64,000 nucleotides of DNA from Brevipalpus yothersi (GCA_003956705.1 QZCP01000512.1:141434-205433); one strand, 5' to 3'; positions 40,849 to 51,621 are shown, counted from the first letter of the stretch. Notes: a model not told the origin generated them from the letters alone. Numbers and translations are program-made.

Positions 40849-41061
40849 TCATGCAACCTCTTTGCCCAAGGCTTCTTCCATTAGAACCTTGAGCAAATTG
40901 AGGCTACGATATGAGCCAAGTTGAAGACCACACTCTTTTTCTGTCCAATTGAAAAGCATATAAACATTCTCACTGATAAAAGGTTTGTATCCATGTGGTT
41001 GAGAATTCAAATTGTCAGTAGGTGAACATGACGAAAAAACAATTCTATCTTTCAAAACGAG
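40849..41061 (-). CDS. Unidentified exon-like ORF, possible terminal exon
   Basis: The minus strand is open from a CAG acceptor at 41064-41062, behind a pyrimidine-rich run, to a TGA at 40849 (71 codons). The predicted peptide (for example GYKPFISENVYMLFNWTEKE, then LNLLKVLMEEALGKEVA) has codon usage and composition like the real genes here and one NWT sequon. I do not recognise the family and could not find upstream exons. It could be a chance ORF. Confidence 0.3.
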   Translation of the reverse strand, partial: LVLKDRIVFSSCSPTDNLNSQPHGYKPFISENVYMLFNWTEKECGLQLGSYRSLNLLKVLMEEALGKEVA

Positions 41062-42035
41062 CTGCTCAATTTTTGAAGGGAAAAAATACTTTCATCATTT
41101 GAAGACACTTGAAAATTGCGATAATCAGAAAGATGAATATGAATATGGAGCACACACTTGCTCATTAATCGGATTCACAAGATCGGACAAAATTTTGGCT
41201 CAAAGGCCGTAGTTTTAAATATAGTTGAGCATCACATTGATTCAAGTTCGAGTGAATGGCTCACTTTTTGAGCCTCTCTCATGCATCCCGGAAGACTGGA
41301 AAGAGAACGAAAAAAAATAATTGATAAAATTTAATATGAATGTATGTATAAATAAAGACAAAATTTGTATTCACAGTTTGATTTCGAAGGTAGCGAAAAA
41401 AAGAAGAGTTAAAGTTATGGATTCTCTCTCCTCTCTTTCGTTTCCCCCTCTCGCTACCTTTCACAGATGTATCTGGGAAAATGAAAAAAAGCACTCCAAT
41501 ATTTGAGATTCTATTCGGCTCATCATGATATATCGATTCTTGCGTCGACACACACACACACACTCACGCAAGAGAGATAGAGAGCAAGTGAATATGTGTC
41601 CACTTGACCATTGAATTCGCAAAGAGTCAAGGGACACTCTTAACGACGAACAAGGTAGGCTCATTTTTTTTGAGGGACATCCATTTAACCTCCTGCATAG
41701 GAGAGACTAGACTATGTTACCGAGACCTTCATTGATGAGGGGAAAATGTTCAAGCATGTACCAGGAGACGAATCTAGTGTAACTCTTTCGTTCACTCTTG
41801 TGAATCTTGTGGCACACTTATAGTTTTTAGGAGAGAGAGAAAACTGTGGAACAGAAGGAAAGAATTCTTCAGAATTGAATAAAAAGTCGATAGAAAATAG
41901 CCATCTAGTTTTTTGAATGAGAAAGTTTTTCCTTGTAAAAGAATTCAAGTTATTTCGAAATAAAGTTAATAGCTAGAGAATCGATCATCCCTGAACATGT
42001 TAAGAGCACATCTATTGTGGTGAAGAGCTTCATGA

Positions 42036-42040
<5 letters not shown>

Positions 42041-42110
<70 letters not shown>
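42041..42110. repeat. (GA)n microsatellite
   Basis: Uninterrupted 70-bp run, the longest pure dinucleotide repeat noticed in the window, between CK1 gamma and LEPROT. Confidence 0.95.
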
Positions 42111-42115
<5 letters not shown>

Positions 42116-42887
42116 CAAAACTATGCTACTGATTATTGAGTGAGAATCACAAGTTTTCATTATGGAGATGAGCTTCGAATCGATCACTTGTGGTCAGCTG
42201 CATTACAGTTCTCACTAAATTATGAAAAGAAGTGATAATGAATAGATGAGGGTCATGGTCATTGAAGCGAAATCATATGAATGCTTGAATCCCATGAGGA
42301 ATCACAGTAGTAACCAAAGCAGTAGTAACGAGGTAGGGAAAGATTTCTCTAGCCTCTGATGATGATTCAATGAATTGTAATGAGATTGAAAATTCATGAG
42401 CTCGCAGCTCACCATAGTTTTGACTCTACCTCCATATCGGTCAGGTCAGAAGAATTTTTTCACACCGAATAACCTTGAACTACTTTCTTCGCTTCAATCC
42501 TCTAGTAAGATCTAGGATAAGAATTTCATGTGCATACACTTAAACACTGTAATTTACATTCGGAACTTATATTAGGTAATTTTTGAGAAAATTCTTGACG
42601 CTTGATTCTTGACTTTCCAAAAACGAACTAAACGACAAAATATGAAAAAATCCGCAAGATCTCAAAGTCACCGCATGACGCGATAATTATATTCTAAGAT
42701 GAGTATTTCCGGGATAAAAGGGAGAAAATAACATGAAAAATAGTTGAAATACTGTCTGAACAGGATAAAATAATGGTAGGAAAAAGTGTTCTATTATCTA
42801 AAATGAAGAAAATAAATGGTATCAAATCGAGAATATCAAGATGTAAAATGTTACCGTAAGATTAGTACACTTTACCTTCCAGAACAT

Positions 42888-42893
42888 TTTATT
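42888..42893 (-). terminator. Poly(A) signal AATAAA for the LEPROT/Vps55 gene
   Basis: AATAAA on the minus strand about 50 nt after the LEPROT stop codon. Confidence 0.6.
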
Positions 42894-42942
42894 AGTTACT
42901 TTACACAGTGATGATGTACAAGAGAGGAAAGGCTGAAAGAGA

Positions 42943-43573
42943 TTACCAATGGCTGTATCCTTCATCATCATTATCAAATGCAATGAAAAATCCGAGAATG
43001 GTGAGAAATGTGACAACATTGCCCAAAAGAGTCAGAATACAAGCTCCAATCTGGATGACCGGTTGATTCGGTGGTGCATGAGCTAATACAACGGGTAAAC
43101 CGAAAGCTGATACAACAATACCAGCGGTGAGGAATAGAGCCATCTCTTTACAAAAATTACTGGATCCCATATCATCTTGATACCTTCTAGCCAGCATGGT
43201 TGGTATAGGTGATAGAATGTAAAAAAGTACCACGAAAAATGGCCACCAGTTTGCATAACTCGGAAGAGCACAACCCAAGATGACCAAAGTCATACCGATA
43301 GATCCCGAGAAAGCGAGAGCAATCAAAGCTGTGTGTGTGTACATGAAAAAGAAAAACAAGGAAAAGGAAAATGTAGACCGGTTCAATCAATTGGCATCTT
43401 ACATTAAAACAGTGATACATCTCATCTAATCTTATGATCAAATTATCGATTAAAGTAAGAGGAATAGATCATCAATTAAATAGACACCAAGTAAAATCAG
43501 TCACAAAAAGAGGCGTTCAAAGATGTTATCAACAAAGAAAGAGGCATATCTTCTTACCCTTAACTCCGGCCAT
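42943..43573 (-). CDS. LEPROT: LEPROT/LEPROTL1 (Vps55) endosomal membrane protein
   Basis: This small protein of four membrane spans regulates endosome-to-vacuole/lysosome sorting and surface receptor levels. Two exons, 43573-43558 (a 16-nt first exon coding MAGVK plus one base) and 43328-42943, encode 133 residues against about 131 in vertebrates. The family text is clear: LVILGCALPSYANWWPFFVV, FYILSPIPTMLARR, CKEMALFLTAGIVVSAFGLP, GNVVTFLTILGFFIAF and an acidic tail ending YSHW. The tiny first exon is followed by a GTAAGA donor, and the acceptor follows a TG repeat (CACACACAG on the coding strand). Confidence 0.96.
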
Positions 43574-44214
43574 TGCCTTACAAACACTCCAAATGGCACA
43601 AGTTACACGATAAAAAGTGTCTCTCAATGACCAATTCACTGGATCATAATATCAGTAAGGAGAACAATACCGCTTCAATTATCAGTGAATAATAATAATA
43701 ATTAATATATTAATTAAGAGATTCAATAAAATAATTGTGAAGATGATGAAAATATTTTTTGAAATCAAAACAGAGAGAAGCTGACAAACTGACAGCTTTT
43801 TTGGCTTTCTGTTGTCAAGAGAGCTCCAACCGGCTGAATCATGAAACAAACTTTCCAACTGACAAAAGGAATTATATTCGTCTCTGGAATGTGGAGCATA
43901 GACAAAAAAATTGATTTATTTGGAATTAATATGATGTTGTAGAAAAATTTGAAACCCATTGATGGTGCTTGACAAATGTATTCAATTTGAAGGGGTAAAC
44001 AGATGGTGATGAGAGTGTGCTTTACATTTGAAGATAGTGATAATGGATGATGGAATTCGATTCTTTTTTTCGAAAATTTTGTACAATGTGAACATTTATA
44101 AAAAATGTTTAAATAGATATCGTTTTGGCCATTTTTGATTCATCATCAGATCATTTAGAATTGATTCCAGGGGGATATGCTATGATTGTGGAGGGAAGAC
44201 TTTGGAGAGAGACT
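43574..44214. other. Intergenic region between LEPROT and NELF-B
   Basis: About 640 bp between two minus-strand genes. Nothing specific is seen beyond AT-rich sequence and an AAT run near 43690-43710. Confidence 0.5.
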
Positions 44215-45973
44215 TTATTCATTTTCGGCAAGGTAGGCAGAAACTTTTTCCTGTAATGAGTCCATCAATTGCTTTCCTTCATCACTTTCAAATTGACATG
44301 ATGTGAGAGTTTTCATCAATGAATCCAATCGAGGAGTTGGTAAATTTTTGTACACTTGATGCATGAGAAGGATCAGATGGATAAGCATATTGCTACCCGG
44401 TTTTGCCAAATTGGAGAGAAATATTTCGTCAAAAACGACAGTACAGAATTCTTCAGTGGCAAACTCTTCTGGTATTGTTGAAAGAAGAGTGACCAAAGTG
44501 TTGTATAGACGATTATCTGAAAGAATACGTTCGGGAACAGTGGATACACACCCAAGTACTCTAAGAATAGCAGTTCGATCTTTCTGTCGAATAACTTGAA
44601 AAATGTAATGAAAGGCAACAAGAGCTGCCAATCTATCTTTACTGATAAAATCTTGAAATGAATCAGGAGGAGGACCAGAATGCTCGATAACTGTTAAGGC
44701 CGATTGTCGATCATCAGCAGGAAGTTTGGAATTAACGCTTCTAACTTGATCATCAACTATCAATGACATCACAATTGGTAAAAATTTGGTGATGATTTTA
44801 GGATCTAAAAATGGCTCATGATACTTTCTAGAGCTGATAATATCCCATGAATGTAATGCAAGATTGAGCAATCTCAAAATGAGTATGAGAATTGCATTTT
44901 CACGAGGTAGATTCTCGGTATTGGCTAGATGATTCAAACTTTGTATTGTTCGACCAACCAGAAACTTGATTGCATATGGATCACTTAGAGTCATCGATAA
45001 ATCACCAATAATTTCCTCTTGACCTCTTTTCACTCCTTCCAGAAAACCTTGCAGCTCTCGTGAACGCTTGGGATCAATGTTTCTTTCCCTAACACAAGCG
45101 TCCAAGCACCAGATGAACTTATGGCATGGATCCATGGAAGTGATTTCGGAAATCTCCGCATCATGGAGAGACATCAAAAGATCTACACGTAAAGTACAAT
45201 AGAAGGTATTACTTGTTTCTCGGAAAAGTCCACGTAAAAATTGAAGACAAGTATCATACAACAGAACATTTCTTCCAATCATTTCAACGAGAGCTTGAAG
45301 AACTTCATTTTGACGCCTCTGGCGAGGAGTTTGATTGAGGGATATCTGTTTGTCCAAAGTGTATAAACAATGATTCTCAGTCAAAAATTTGGTGAAAAGA
45401 GGCAAAACTTCTTCTCCAAATAGATCTTGATGGCTTTGCCAAATCTGTCTCTTCACGGATATGTCACATCTAGAATAAATTTCTCGGTCCAACACAATTT
45501 GTCTCAGATATTTATCTTCAATTTGTTCTGGAATGAATAGAAGATTTCTCGATTTAGTCGATCACATTTATCAGTAGAATATATATGAGCAAATGTTAAG
45601 CTTTGAAAATCAATTTACCTATGTTCTTGAGAATGGCCATAACTATGGGTTGAATTGCTGGTATACGTATGAGTGGAAAACTCTTTTCCAATAGATTATT
45701 CATCTTTTCATTCTCAGATGATGGCCCATCTTTGGCCAATTTTTCGATCTGTTTGAGCAATATTTCTCTCAACTCTTCTAACACTGATGTATGAAAGTGA
45801 AGACGAGGCACTGAATGTAGATCTAATAACGGTAAAATGGTCTGAAGAGATGGAAGAAGGATACCATTTTCCACTTGAAATTCTTCAATCGCTTTCAATG
45901 GATCATCACTATTCAGTAGTGCTTGCTTAAGATATGATCTTCCCGGGATACCACATTCACTCAGCTCATCCAT
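44215..45973 (-). CDS. NELFB: Negative elongation factor B (NELF-B/COBRA1)
   Basis: NELF-B is a helical-repeat subunit of the NELF complex that holds RNA polymerase II in promoter-proximal pause. Two exons, 45973-45619 and 45527-44215, encode 555 residues (human about 580) in phase. Diagnostic text: DDPLKAIEEFQVENGILLPSLQ, LPLLDLHSVPRLHFH, SVKRQIWQSHQDLFGEEVLP, LLMSLHDAEISE, DPCHKFIWCLDACVRER and RELQGFLEGVKRGQEEIIGD. The proline-rich vertebrate C-terminal tail is absent. The TAA stop is embedded in an AATAAA hexamer. The start at 45973 places the short leader found in other family members in front of the first conserved block. Confidence 0.97.
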
Positions 45974-46456
45974 GATGGACTACAATTACAATCAAATTTA
46001 AACTTCCAAACACCAAACACAAAAAATAAAGTGAACCGATTATCCTTTATTTTGCCGCGACATTCCTTGTTTATACATCAGCTTATGACAACATGTAATC
46101 AAGCCGCTCTGTAACAGGGCAGCCTCAATGGAAGCTCTCTTGCAGAACGCGGTTTGGCTTATGTAAACATATCATGAAGCAATCAATTGAATGTGTTTCT
46201 TTTCTTTCCTTTTCTTTTTGAAGGTTTCTGTAAATACTTTGAATAATTTGAATTAGAATTACTTCAGCTTGGGAAAGAAATCAAAATAATGGATGGAAAA
46301 ATATGAGAAATTTAGTTTTTAATGGAAAGTTTGGAAGTGTAGAGAAAATTCGCATAGAAGAAACAGTTAAATTTCAACAACAAAATTAGTCTCCAATTTG
46401 AGAGATGAGTATTCACAAGAAAGATGAGTTATTTACGATGAGAAGAATATAAATCG
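45974..46456. other. Intergenic region between NELF-B and POLR3B
   Basis: About 480 bp containing the NELF-B promoter and the POLR3B 3' end. No further gene is seen. Confidence 0.5.
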
Positions 46457-49400
46457 TCATTTGGGAGAGAGCTTTAGTCTCGGTTGAATGTTCATAGCTT
46501 GGAGTTCTTGGAGCAAAAGTTTATACGCATATGGAATCTGGACACTAGCTAATGATTGACTTGATTGACAGAAATGACACCATTTTTGATAGCCAAGTAG
46601 ACCACAGTTTATGCAAACATCAACATTATAGGCATCACTGGACAACATTAAACGTTCAAGAAGAAGCATACTGACACCATGTCCAATCAAACAGTCTCGC
46701 TCCATTTCACCTAACCGGAGACCACCATCTCTTGCTCTACCCTCAGTGGGCTGTCGAGTTAGTACAGCTTTTGGACCTCGTGAACGTCCATGAACTTTAT
46801 CTAACACCATATGTTTAAGTTTTTGATAGTAAATTGGACCGAAGAAAATATATGCACTAAGAGGCTCTCCAGTAATTCCAGAGGTCATAACTTCTTTCCC
46901 ATGATAGTTGTATCCATACTCATGCATAATCTGAGTCATTTCGTCGATTGTAGTCCCCCCGAAAGCTGTTCCATCGTGAAGAGTTCCTTTGATTATAGCT
47001 GATTTTCCAGCAACTAGCTCTTTGAGTTTACCAACAGTCATACGAGAAGGAAATCCATGAGGATTCATGATCATATCAGGACAGATTCCATCTCGATTAA
47101 AGGGTAAATCTTCTTGTGAGACAATTAAGCCGATCACTCCTTTTTGTCCATGCCTAGAACTGAACTTATCTCCCACTTCTGGTCTTCTCATTTGTCTCAA
47201 GAGTAACTTGATGAGATAGTGTTCATCAGATGTCATACTAATCATAACTTTTTCTATGTAACTATCTTCAATTCCTCGATATACAATGGGCACATCTTTG
47301 TAATCAAAAGTTCTTGAGCCAACTTTATCAGTTCCGAATTCATCAATAGCTGTGCCAGGGATGGGAGACTGTTTGTTGACCAAGACTTGACGATTCTTTA
47401 TAACTTCACCAGGAGCAGCTATTCCATCCAGATCGAGCGCAGCATGTCTGAAAATAGGTTTAGCAGTATCAGCCTCAACCATAGGACCCTGAATACGATC
47501 TGTTGTATTATCAAGCTTTTCATAATGACGTAGAATACACTTTTGATTTCTGTACACAAAACAACGGCCATATCCTCTGTCAATGCTAGCCCGATTGATG
47601 ACGGTCGCATCTTCAATATCATATCCACTGTATGACATGACTGCAACTATTGCATTTTGACCAGCTGGCATTTCATCGAAATGAATCAATTCAATTGTCT
47701 TCGTCTTCACCACAGGTCTTTGAGGATATGCCAACATGTAGAGTAAGGTATCAATTCTTTCTCGTTGATTTAATCCAATTGTGCCCATTGCTTGTTTTCC
47801 CATAGCACATTGGTACGTATTTCGAGGTGATTGGTTGTTATGAGGAAATGGAATCAGACCGGCACAAACTCCAAGAAGAGTGAATGGTTCAACTTCCAGA
47901 TGAGTTGTGAGACCTGTCACGATATCCTTTTCACTGATTGCTATGTGAGCATCTGTAGCTTCATTGACGTCAAGATATTCAATTATTCCATCTTTGAGAA
48001 AATCAGAGAAGCTCATTAGTCGCCGCTCAAGCTTTTTCATGTGTGCAGAAGTTAGTTTTGGTATTCCGGTTAATTGATCGACTATGATATAGGGACGACA
48101 CAGTCTTCCACCATCAGTTGCAATGTAAATTGCATTATGTAGACGATTGATTGATACGGAAATAAACTCAGATATTCTACCAGAGCGCCTGAAACTGCGT
48201 ATTATTCCCACGAGACGTTCCGAGTTCAATGCAATCCCAATTATTAGACCATTAACATACACGAGAGGATATTCATTTATCTTGGACCCTGATTCACAAA
48301 GATGAATATCTTGAACTGAGCAGAAATTGAGACATAAGTCAATTATTTCTTTGTCATCAACATCAGTGGTGATATGCGTCATGAGAGCTAAATTTTTGAT
48401 CAAACCACAAGATTCACCCTCAGGTGTATCACAAGGGCAGACTAAGCCCCACTGACTGCACTGAAGGGATCGTGGTCCAGAGGTCTTCCGTGTCTTCTCA
48501 AATTGCGAGTTGATTCTTGCCATCATTCCCAGAGCTGAAATATAACTTAATCTACTAAGAACTTGACTAACACCGATTCGCTCCATTTTGAATCGTTTGA
48601 GAGTCCAGTTACCAGTAGCTATACAGTTGACTAGTCCGTTGGTGATTATAGAGACACCAACTAGGGTTTTTGTGGCATCGAAGGGAGCAGTTCTAACTTT
48701 TGGAATCAAACGATCGGTCACGTTCCGCACTTCACTATTGAACCTCTTCAAGAGATCCTCAAAAAGTAGTCCTATCAGAGATCCAGCGAGCTCTAATCGT
48801 TTATTACCATAGTAGTCTCGATCGTCGATGAATTCAGGATTATCAACGGCGGCAAGAAGACGTCGAACCATTTGAGCCAGATAGATGGCTTTGAGTCGGA
48901 AATTAAGATTGACAACTGGGACGTGAGCAATGATTGTCGTAGCAAGTAATTCTCGAACAATATCAATTGAGGACACAGTGCGATAGGTTGGCTGGCCCAT
49001 TTTGTTGCTTGCTTTACTCTTCAGACGATTAGCCATGTAGTGGAGAGCTTGGTTAACAGTCCACACATCGGCTCTTTGACATGCCTCAATTGATGGATTA
49101 AGATAGTTTATATCAGCCCCACTATGAAGTCTTCCGAAGACCAGCTCAACCACTTCACTTTCACTAACAAAACCCATAGCTTTGAAGACTATGAAAATAG
49201 GTATGCCTTCATCTGTGAATGAATTATGCTTCAAAACAATTTGTTTCTTCTTATTAATCATGATATTCGTTCTTGATTTTCTTTCGGCAGTGGCACTAGT
49301 CACTTGACAAACAGGACCTTCTTCGATGAGAATTCGATTCCTCGATAGTTGCTCATGGATGAGAATCACTTTTTCGGAGCCATTCACTATAAAGTATCCT

Positions 49401-49840
49401 CCAAGATCGTTTGGACATTCTTTTTTGGCAATCCTCTCCGAATAGCTTTTGTTGTGCAGAACACACAGCTTGGATCCAACCATGATTGGCATTCTCCCAA
49501 TTCTGACCCCACTCTGGATAACTTTCTGCTGTCCTTTGGCATGTTCAACGGTAACTGTGATTGGCGCGCTGTAAGTCAAATCACGAAGCCGGCATTCGTG
49601 TGGAGTGGTGAGTCTCGTATTTTGGAAGCCTTCCTCAATCTCTGGTCGTCCTACACTGATGTCCAAGTAGCGTAGAAACCAATTTGGATCGTATTCACTA
49701 CGTATTTCATTATTGGCTTTGAGAATTTCTTTGATTCCAACTTCAATGAAATGATCGAATGAATCAAGATGCTGTTTCACTATACCATTGACACCGAGAA
49801 AAGTGGGCAATATCTTCCACTTGTCAGTCACTGGTTCCAT
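46457..49840 (-). CDS. POLR3B: RNA polymerase III second-largest subunit (RPC2)
   Basis: This is a single uninterrupted exon coding 1127 residues (human about 1133). The subunit forms the lobe, protrusion, fork and part of the active centre of Pol III, which makes tRNAs, 5S rRNA and other small RNAs. The N-terminus has the Pol III-specific DKWKILPTFLGVNGIVKQH. The hybrid-binding region has GDKFSSRHGQKGVIG and PDMIMNPHGFPSRMTVGK. The C-terminal text PTEGRARDGGLRLGEMERD and a CINC...CHFC zinc knuckle complete the domain. No frameshift or missing block is apparent. Being intronless at this length stands out from its multi-exon neighbours, but residue conservation is strong along the whole length, so it is not a decayed retrocopy. 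Confidence 0.98.
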   Translation of the reverse strand: MEPVTDKWKILPTFLGVNGIVKQHLDSFDHFIEVGIKEILKANNEIRSEYDPNWFLRYLDISVGRPEIEEGFQNTRLTTPHECRLRDLTYSAPITVTVEHAKGQQKVIQSGVRIGRMPIMVGSKLCVLHNKSYSERIAKKECPNDLGGYFIVNGSEKVILIHEQLSRNRILIEEGPVCQVTSATAERKSRTNIMINKKKQIVLKHNSFTDEGIPIFIVFKAMGFVSESEVVELVFGRLHSGADINYLNPSIEACQRADVWTVNQALHYMANRLKSKASNKMGQPTYRTVSSIDIVRELLATTIIAHVPVVNLNFRLKAIYLAQMVRRLLAAVDNPEFIDDRDYYGNKRLELAGSLIGLLFEDLLKRFNSEVRNVTDRLIPKVRTAPFDATKTLVGVSIITNGLVNCIATGNWTLKRFKMERIGVSQVLSRLSYISALGMMARINSQFEKTRKTSGPRSLQCSQWGLVCPCDTPEGESCGLIKNLALMTHITTDVDDKEIIDLCLNFCSVQDIHLCESGSKINEYPLVYVNGLIIGIALNSERLVGIIRSFRRSGRISEFISVSINRLHNAIYIATDGGRLCRPYIIVDQLTGIPKLTSAHMKKLERRLMSFSDFLKDGIIEYLDVNEATDAHIAISEKDIVTGLTTHLEVEPFTLLGVCAGLIPFPHNNQSPRNTYQCAMGKQAMGTIGLNQRERIDTLLYMLAYPQRPVVKTKTIELIHFDEMPAGQNAIVAVMSYSGYDIEDATVINRASIDRGYGRCFVYRNQKCILRHYEKLDNTTDRIQGPMVEADTAKPIFRHAALDLDGIAAPGEVIKNRQVLVNKQSPIPGTAIDEFGTDKVGSRTFDYKDVPIVYRGIEDSYIEKVMISMTSDEHYLIKLLLRQMRRPEVGDKFSSRHGQKGVIGLIVSQEDLPFNRDGICPDMIMNPHGFPSRMTVGKLKELVAGKSAIIKGTLHDGTAFGGTTIDEMTQIMHEYGYNYHGKEVMTSGITGEPLSAYIFFGPIYYQKLKHMVLDKVHGRSRGPKAVLTRQPTEGRARDGGLRLGEMERDCLIGHGVSMLLLERLMLSSDAYNVDVCINCGLLGYQKWCHFCQSSQSLASVQIPYAYKLLLQELQAMNIQPRLKLSPK

Positions 49841-50429
49841 GGATACAACTTTGTCAACTATATTTTAATGGACAAAACTTCTGTACATTCACGATTTACG
49901 GTGAAAAAATTATCAACAATCAAATTTAATTCATTTCAAAAACTATTCAAACTGCACGTGTTCAAGGCACGAGCTAATGTTTACAAAAAAATTATCTTTG
50001 TTTTTCATCTCTCAGATGGCTCTGAAGAGGCAGACTATCGAACTATTTTTTCGAAAAGTCTGCTCAAGTTCTGAAAAGTTCTAATCTAGGCCTATAAAAT
50101 TCCTATGAACCTATGATTCATTGATGAAAAGAATTTTATTGGAAAACAATCAAGATTCTGGAAATTTGGCTGTTTTTTGCAACAATCGAAAAGTCTTTGA
50201 ACAGAATCAACCTGTTTCCACATTCGAACAGCTGGAGATGAAACTGAAACTTTTTGATGGTAGGATTTCGATCACTCTCTCGAATACAATCTGAAAGTTG
50301 TCCGGAAACAATCTGAAGAATTTTTCCATACTTTTGGAGTCCTGATAACTCTCAGTGAGTTTATCTGAGCTCGAAAAGTTTAAAACTAGATGACAAATTG
50401 GCGATGACCCTAGCAATGCTACAAAATTA

Positions 50430-51290
50430 GAGAGAAGTAAACCTGTATGAGCGAGTAGCTCACTAGAAACTTGGGCTCAATGGATAGGCCATAGATGCCA
50501 GCGATCGGCAGCTCTCTCAATCCACTCGACCTTATAATCGAAGTCCTAACTGGGTCCTAACAGATTGCTATGCAATAAGCGAAAAGCTGGGCCTGATCGG
50601 ACGGGATGTAAGAGGCGGTCTTGCGTCTGCGAAGTTCGATCATCATCTTTGGGGGTCGTTTGCTGAAAGTACCGTTCGGGTTATATGTGTGCTTAATCAG
50701 GTCAAAAAGGGTCAAAAAAGGGGTCATAAGGGGTCAAAGGGTGCCAAGGCCAAGCCAATCGGCCGATCGGGTATGACCTAGTTTATCGGCCCCGATGCCG
50801 GGCGTCCTTGGAGAGGTCCTTGGGCCCAAGGATGTGGGAATGAGGTCAAACAAACAGACAAAGAGAGGGTGGCAGGGTAGGAGAGAGGAGAGAGGAGAGG
50901 AGAGGAGAGAGAGGAAGAGAGTGAAAGTGAGAGGGCAAAACAGTTCAACAAAGCAGGGAAAATTTGCCCTCTCACGATCAATGACCTGTCTCTGCGGTGT
51001 CAATAAACTCTAACTCCTAGTTCATTGACCTCCTCTCCTCTTTCATTCAACCTCCCATCACTCCACAACCGTTCATTTCTCCTTGCATCTCTCTCTCTTC
51101 CTCTCTCTCGATGACCTCGTTTCGCTTGCCTCGGCACCAGGAAGCGACTTTGGCCGCCCTCGAACTACTGTTCCCTTTTCCTCTCTCTCTACTAAGCCTG
51201 CTCTCCAACCTCCTCTCTCTGTTCGAGTCATCCTAGTCCTAGTGCCTGCAGGCTGTGGATGCTACCTGCGTGATGCAATCGTATTGTAGG
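50430..51290. other. GC-rich island, candidate insertion or unclassified repeat
   Basis: This stretch is visibly richer in G and C than anything else in the window (for example 50740-50835). It contains tandem GGGTCA-type hexamers at 50699-50736, a 16-bp perfect palindrome at 50817-50832, a short GAG/AGG-rich run at about 50880-50935, and a TCAATAAACTC motif near 50999 followed by pyrimidine-rich sequence. The last two are features often seen in long terminal repeats, but I found no terminal repeats or duplication to prove this. ORFs inside it match nothing. Confidence 0.45.
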
Positions 51291-51394
51291 GAATAGATGA
51301 TAATTTTGCAATTCAAATAACTCTGGAATAGAGAGATGAGATGGAGTTCAGGAATTAAATTTATATTTATTCCACCTCGAGATTCCCTCTACAA
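51284..51394. repeat. Small element bounded by imperfect terminal inverted repeats
   Basis: The 111-bp stretch starts TTGTAGGGAAT and ends with ATTCCCTCTACAA, an inverted copy of the start differing by a two-base insertion, so it reads TG...CA just inside the ends. The interior is AT-rich with a near-palindrome around 51351-51373. It could be a short LTR, a MITE or coincidence. I see no clear target-site duplication. Confidence 0.3.
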
Positions 51395-51465
51395 TTCGAA
51401 AACATCCACCGAGTTCTCAATCTTACATTTGCTTTAAAACTATCAGGAAATTAAATCTTTTCAAT

Positions 51466-51471
51466 TTTATT
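51466..51471 (-). terminator. Poly(A) signal AATAAA for the SMYD gene
   Basis: AATAAA on the minus strand about 150 nt past the stop at 51622. Confidence 0.45.
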
Positions 51472-51621
51472 GTATGATAAGTGAGAGGAGAGCAAGGAAC
51501 AGGAAGTTAAAGTAGATTGACATGTTCCACCCAAAGTTCACCATTTGAGTTTTCAAGATTAAGGAATGGCTGAAGGTATTATGAGATAAATTATACACCC
51601 CCCAGAAAAACACAATTGTCA

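Larger units (their letters stand above)
38928..42887. other. Long region without an assigned gene between CK1 gamma and LEPROT
   Basis: The left part is the CK1 gamma upstream region with ATT and TG repeats. Several short stretches look exon-like: a minus-strand ORF at 40849-41061, a plus-strand ORF at about 41012-41212 overlapping it, and a plus-strand 41-codon piece at 41701-41823 after a good acceptor. None is assignable to a family, and I could not assemble a complete gene. Confidence 0.4.
49841..51621. other. Intergenic region between POLR3B and the SMYD gene, containing a GC-rich island
   Basis: The left half is ordinary AT-rich promoter-side sequence of POLR3B. From about 50.43 to 51.29 kb base composition changes abruptly to GC-rich. 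The right part contains a small inverted-repeat-bounded element and the 3' UTR of the SMYD gene. No credible protein gene was found. Confidence 0.5.

Noticed and set aside
46457..49840. POLR3B as a processed retrocopy because it lacks introns
   Set aside because: The frame is intact over 1127 codons with all catalytic and zinc motifs, no poly(A) tail remnant was seen, and other long genes here are also single-exon (the SMYD gene).
50610..50640. AGTTCGATC in the GC-rich island resembling a tRNA T-loop
   Set aside because: The five bases on each side are not complementary, so no T stem forms.
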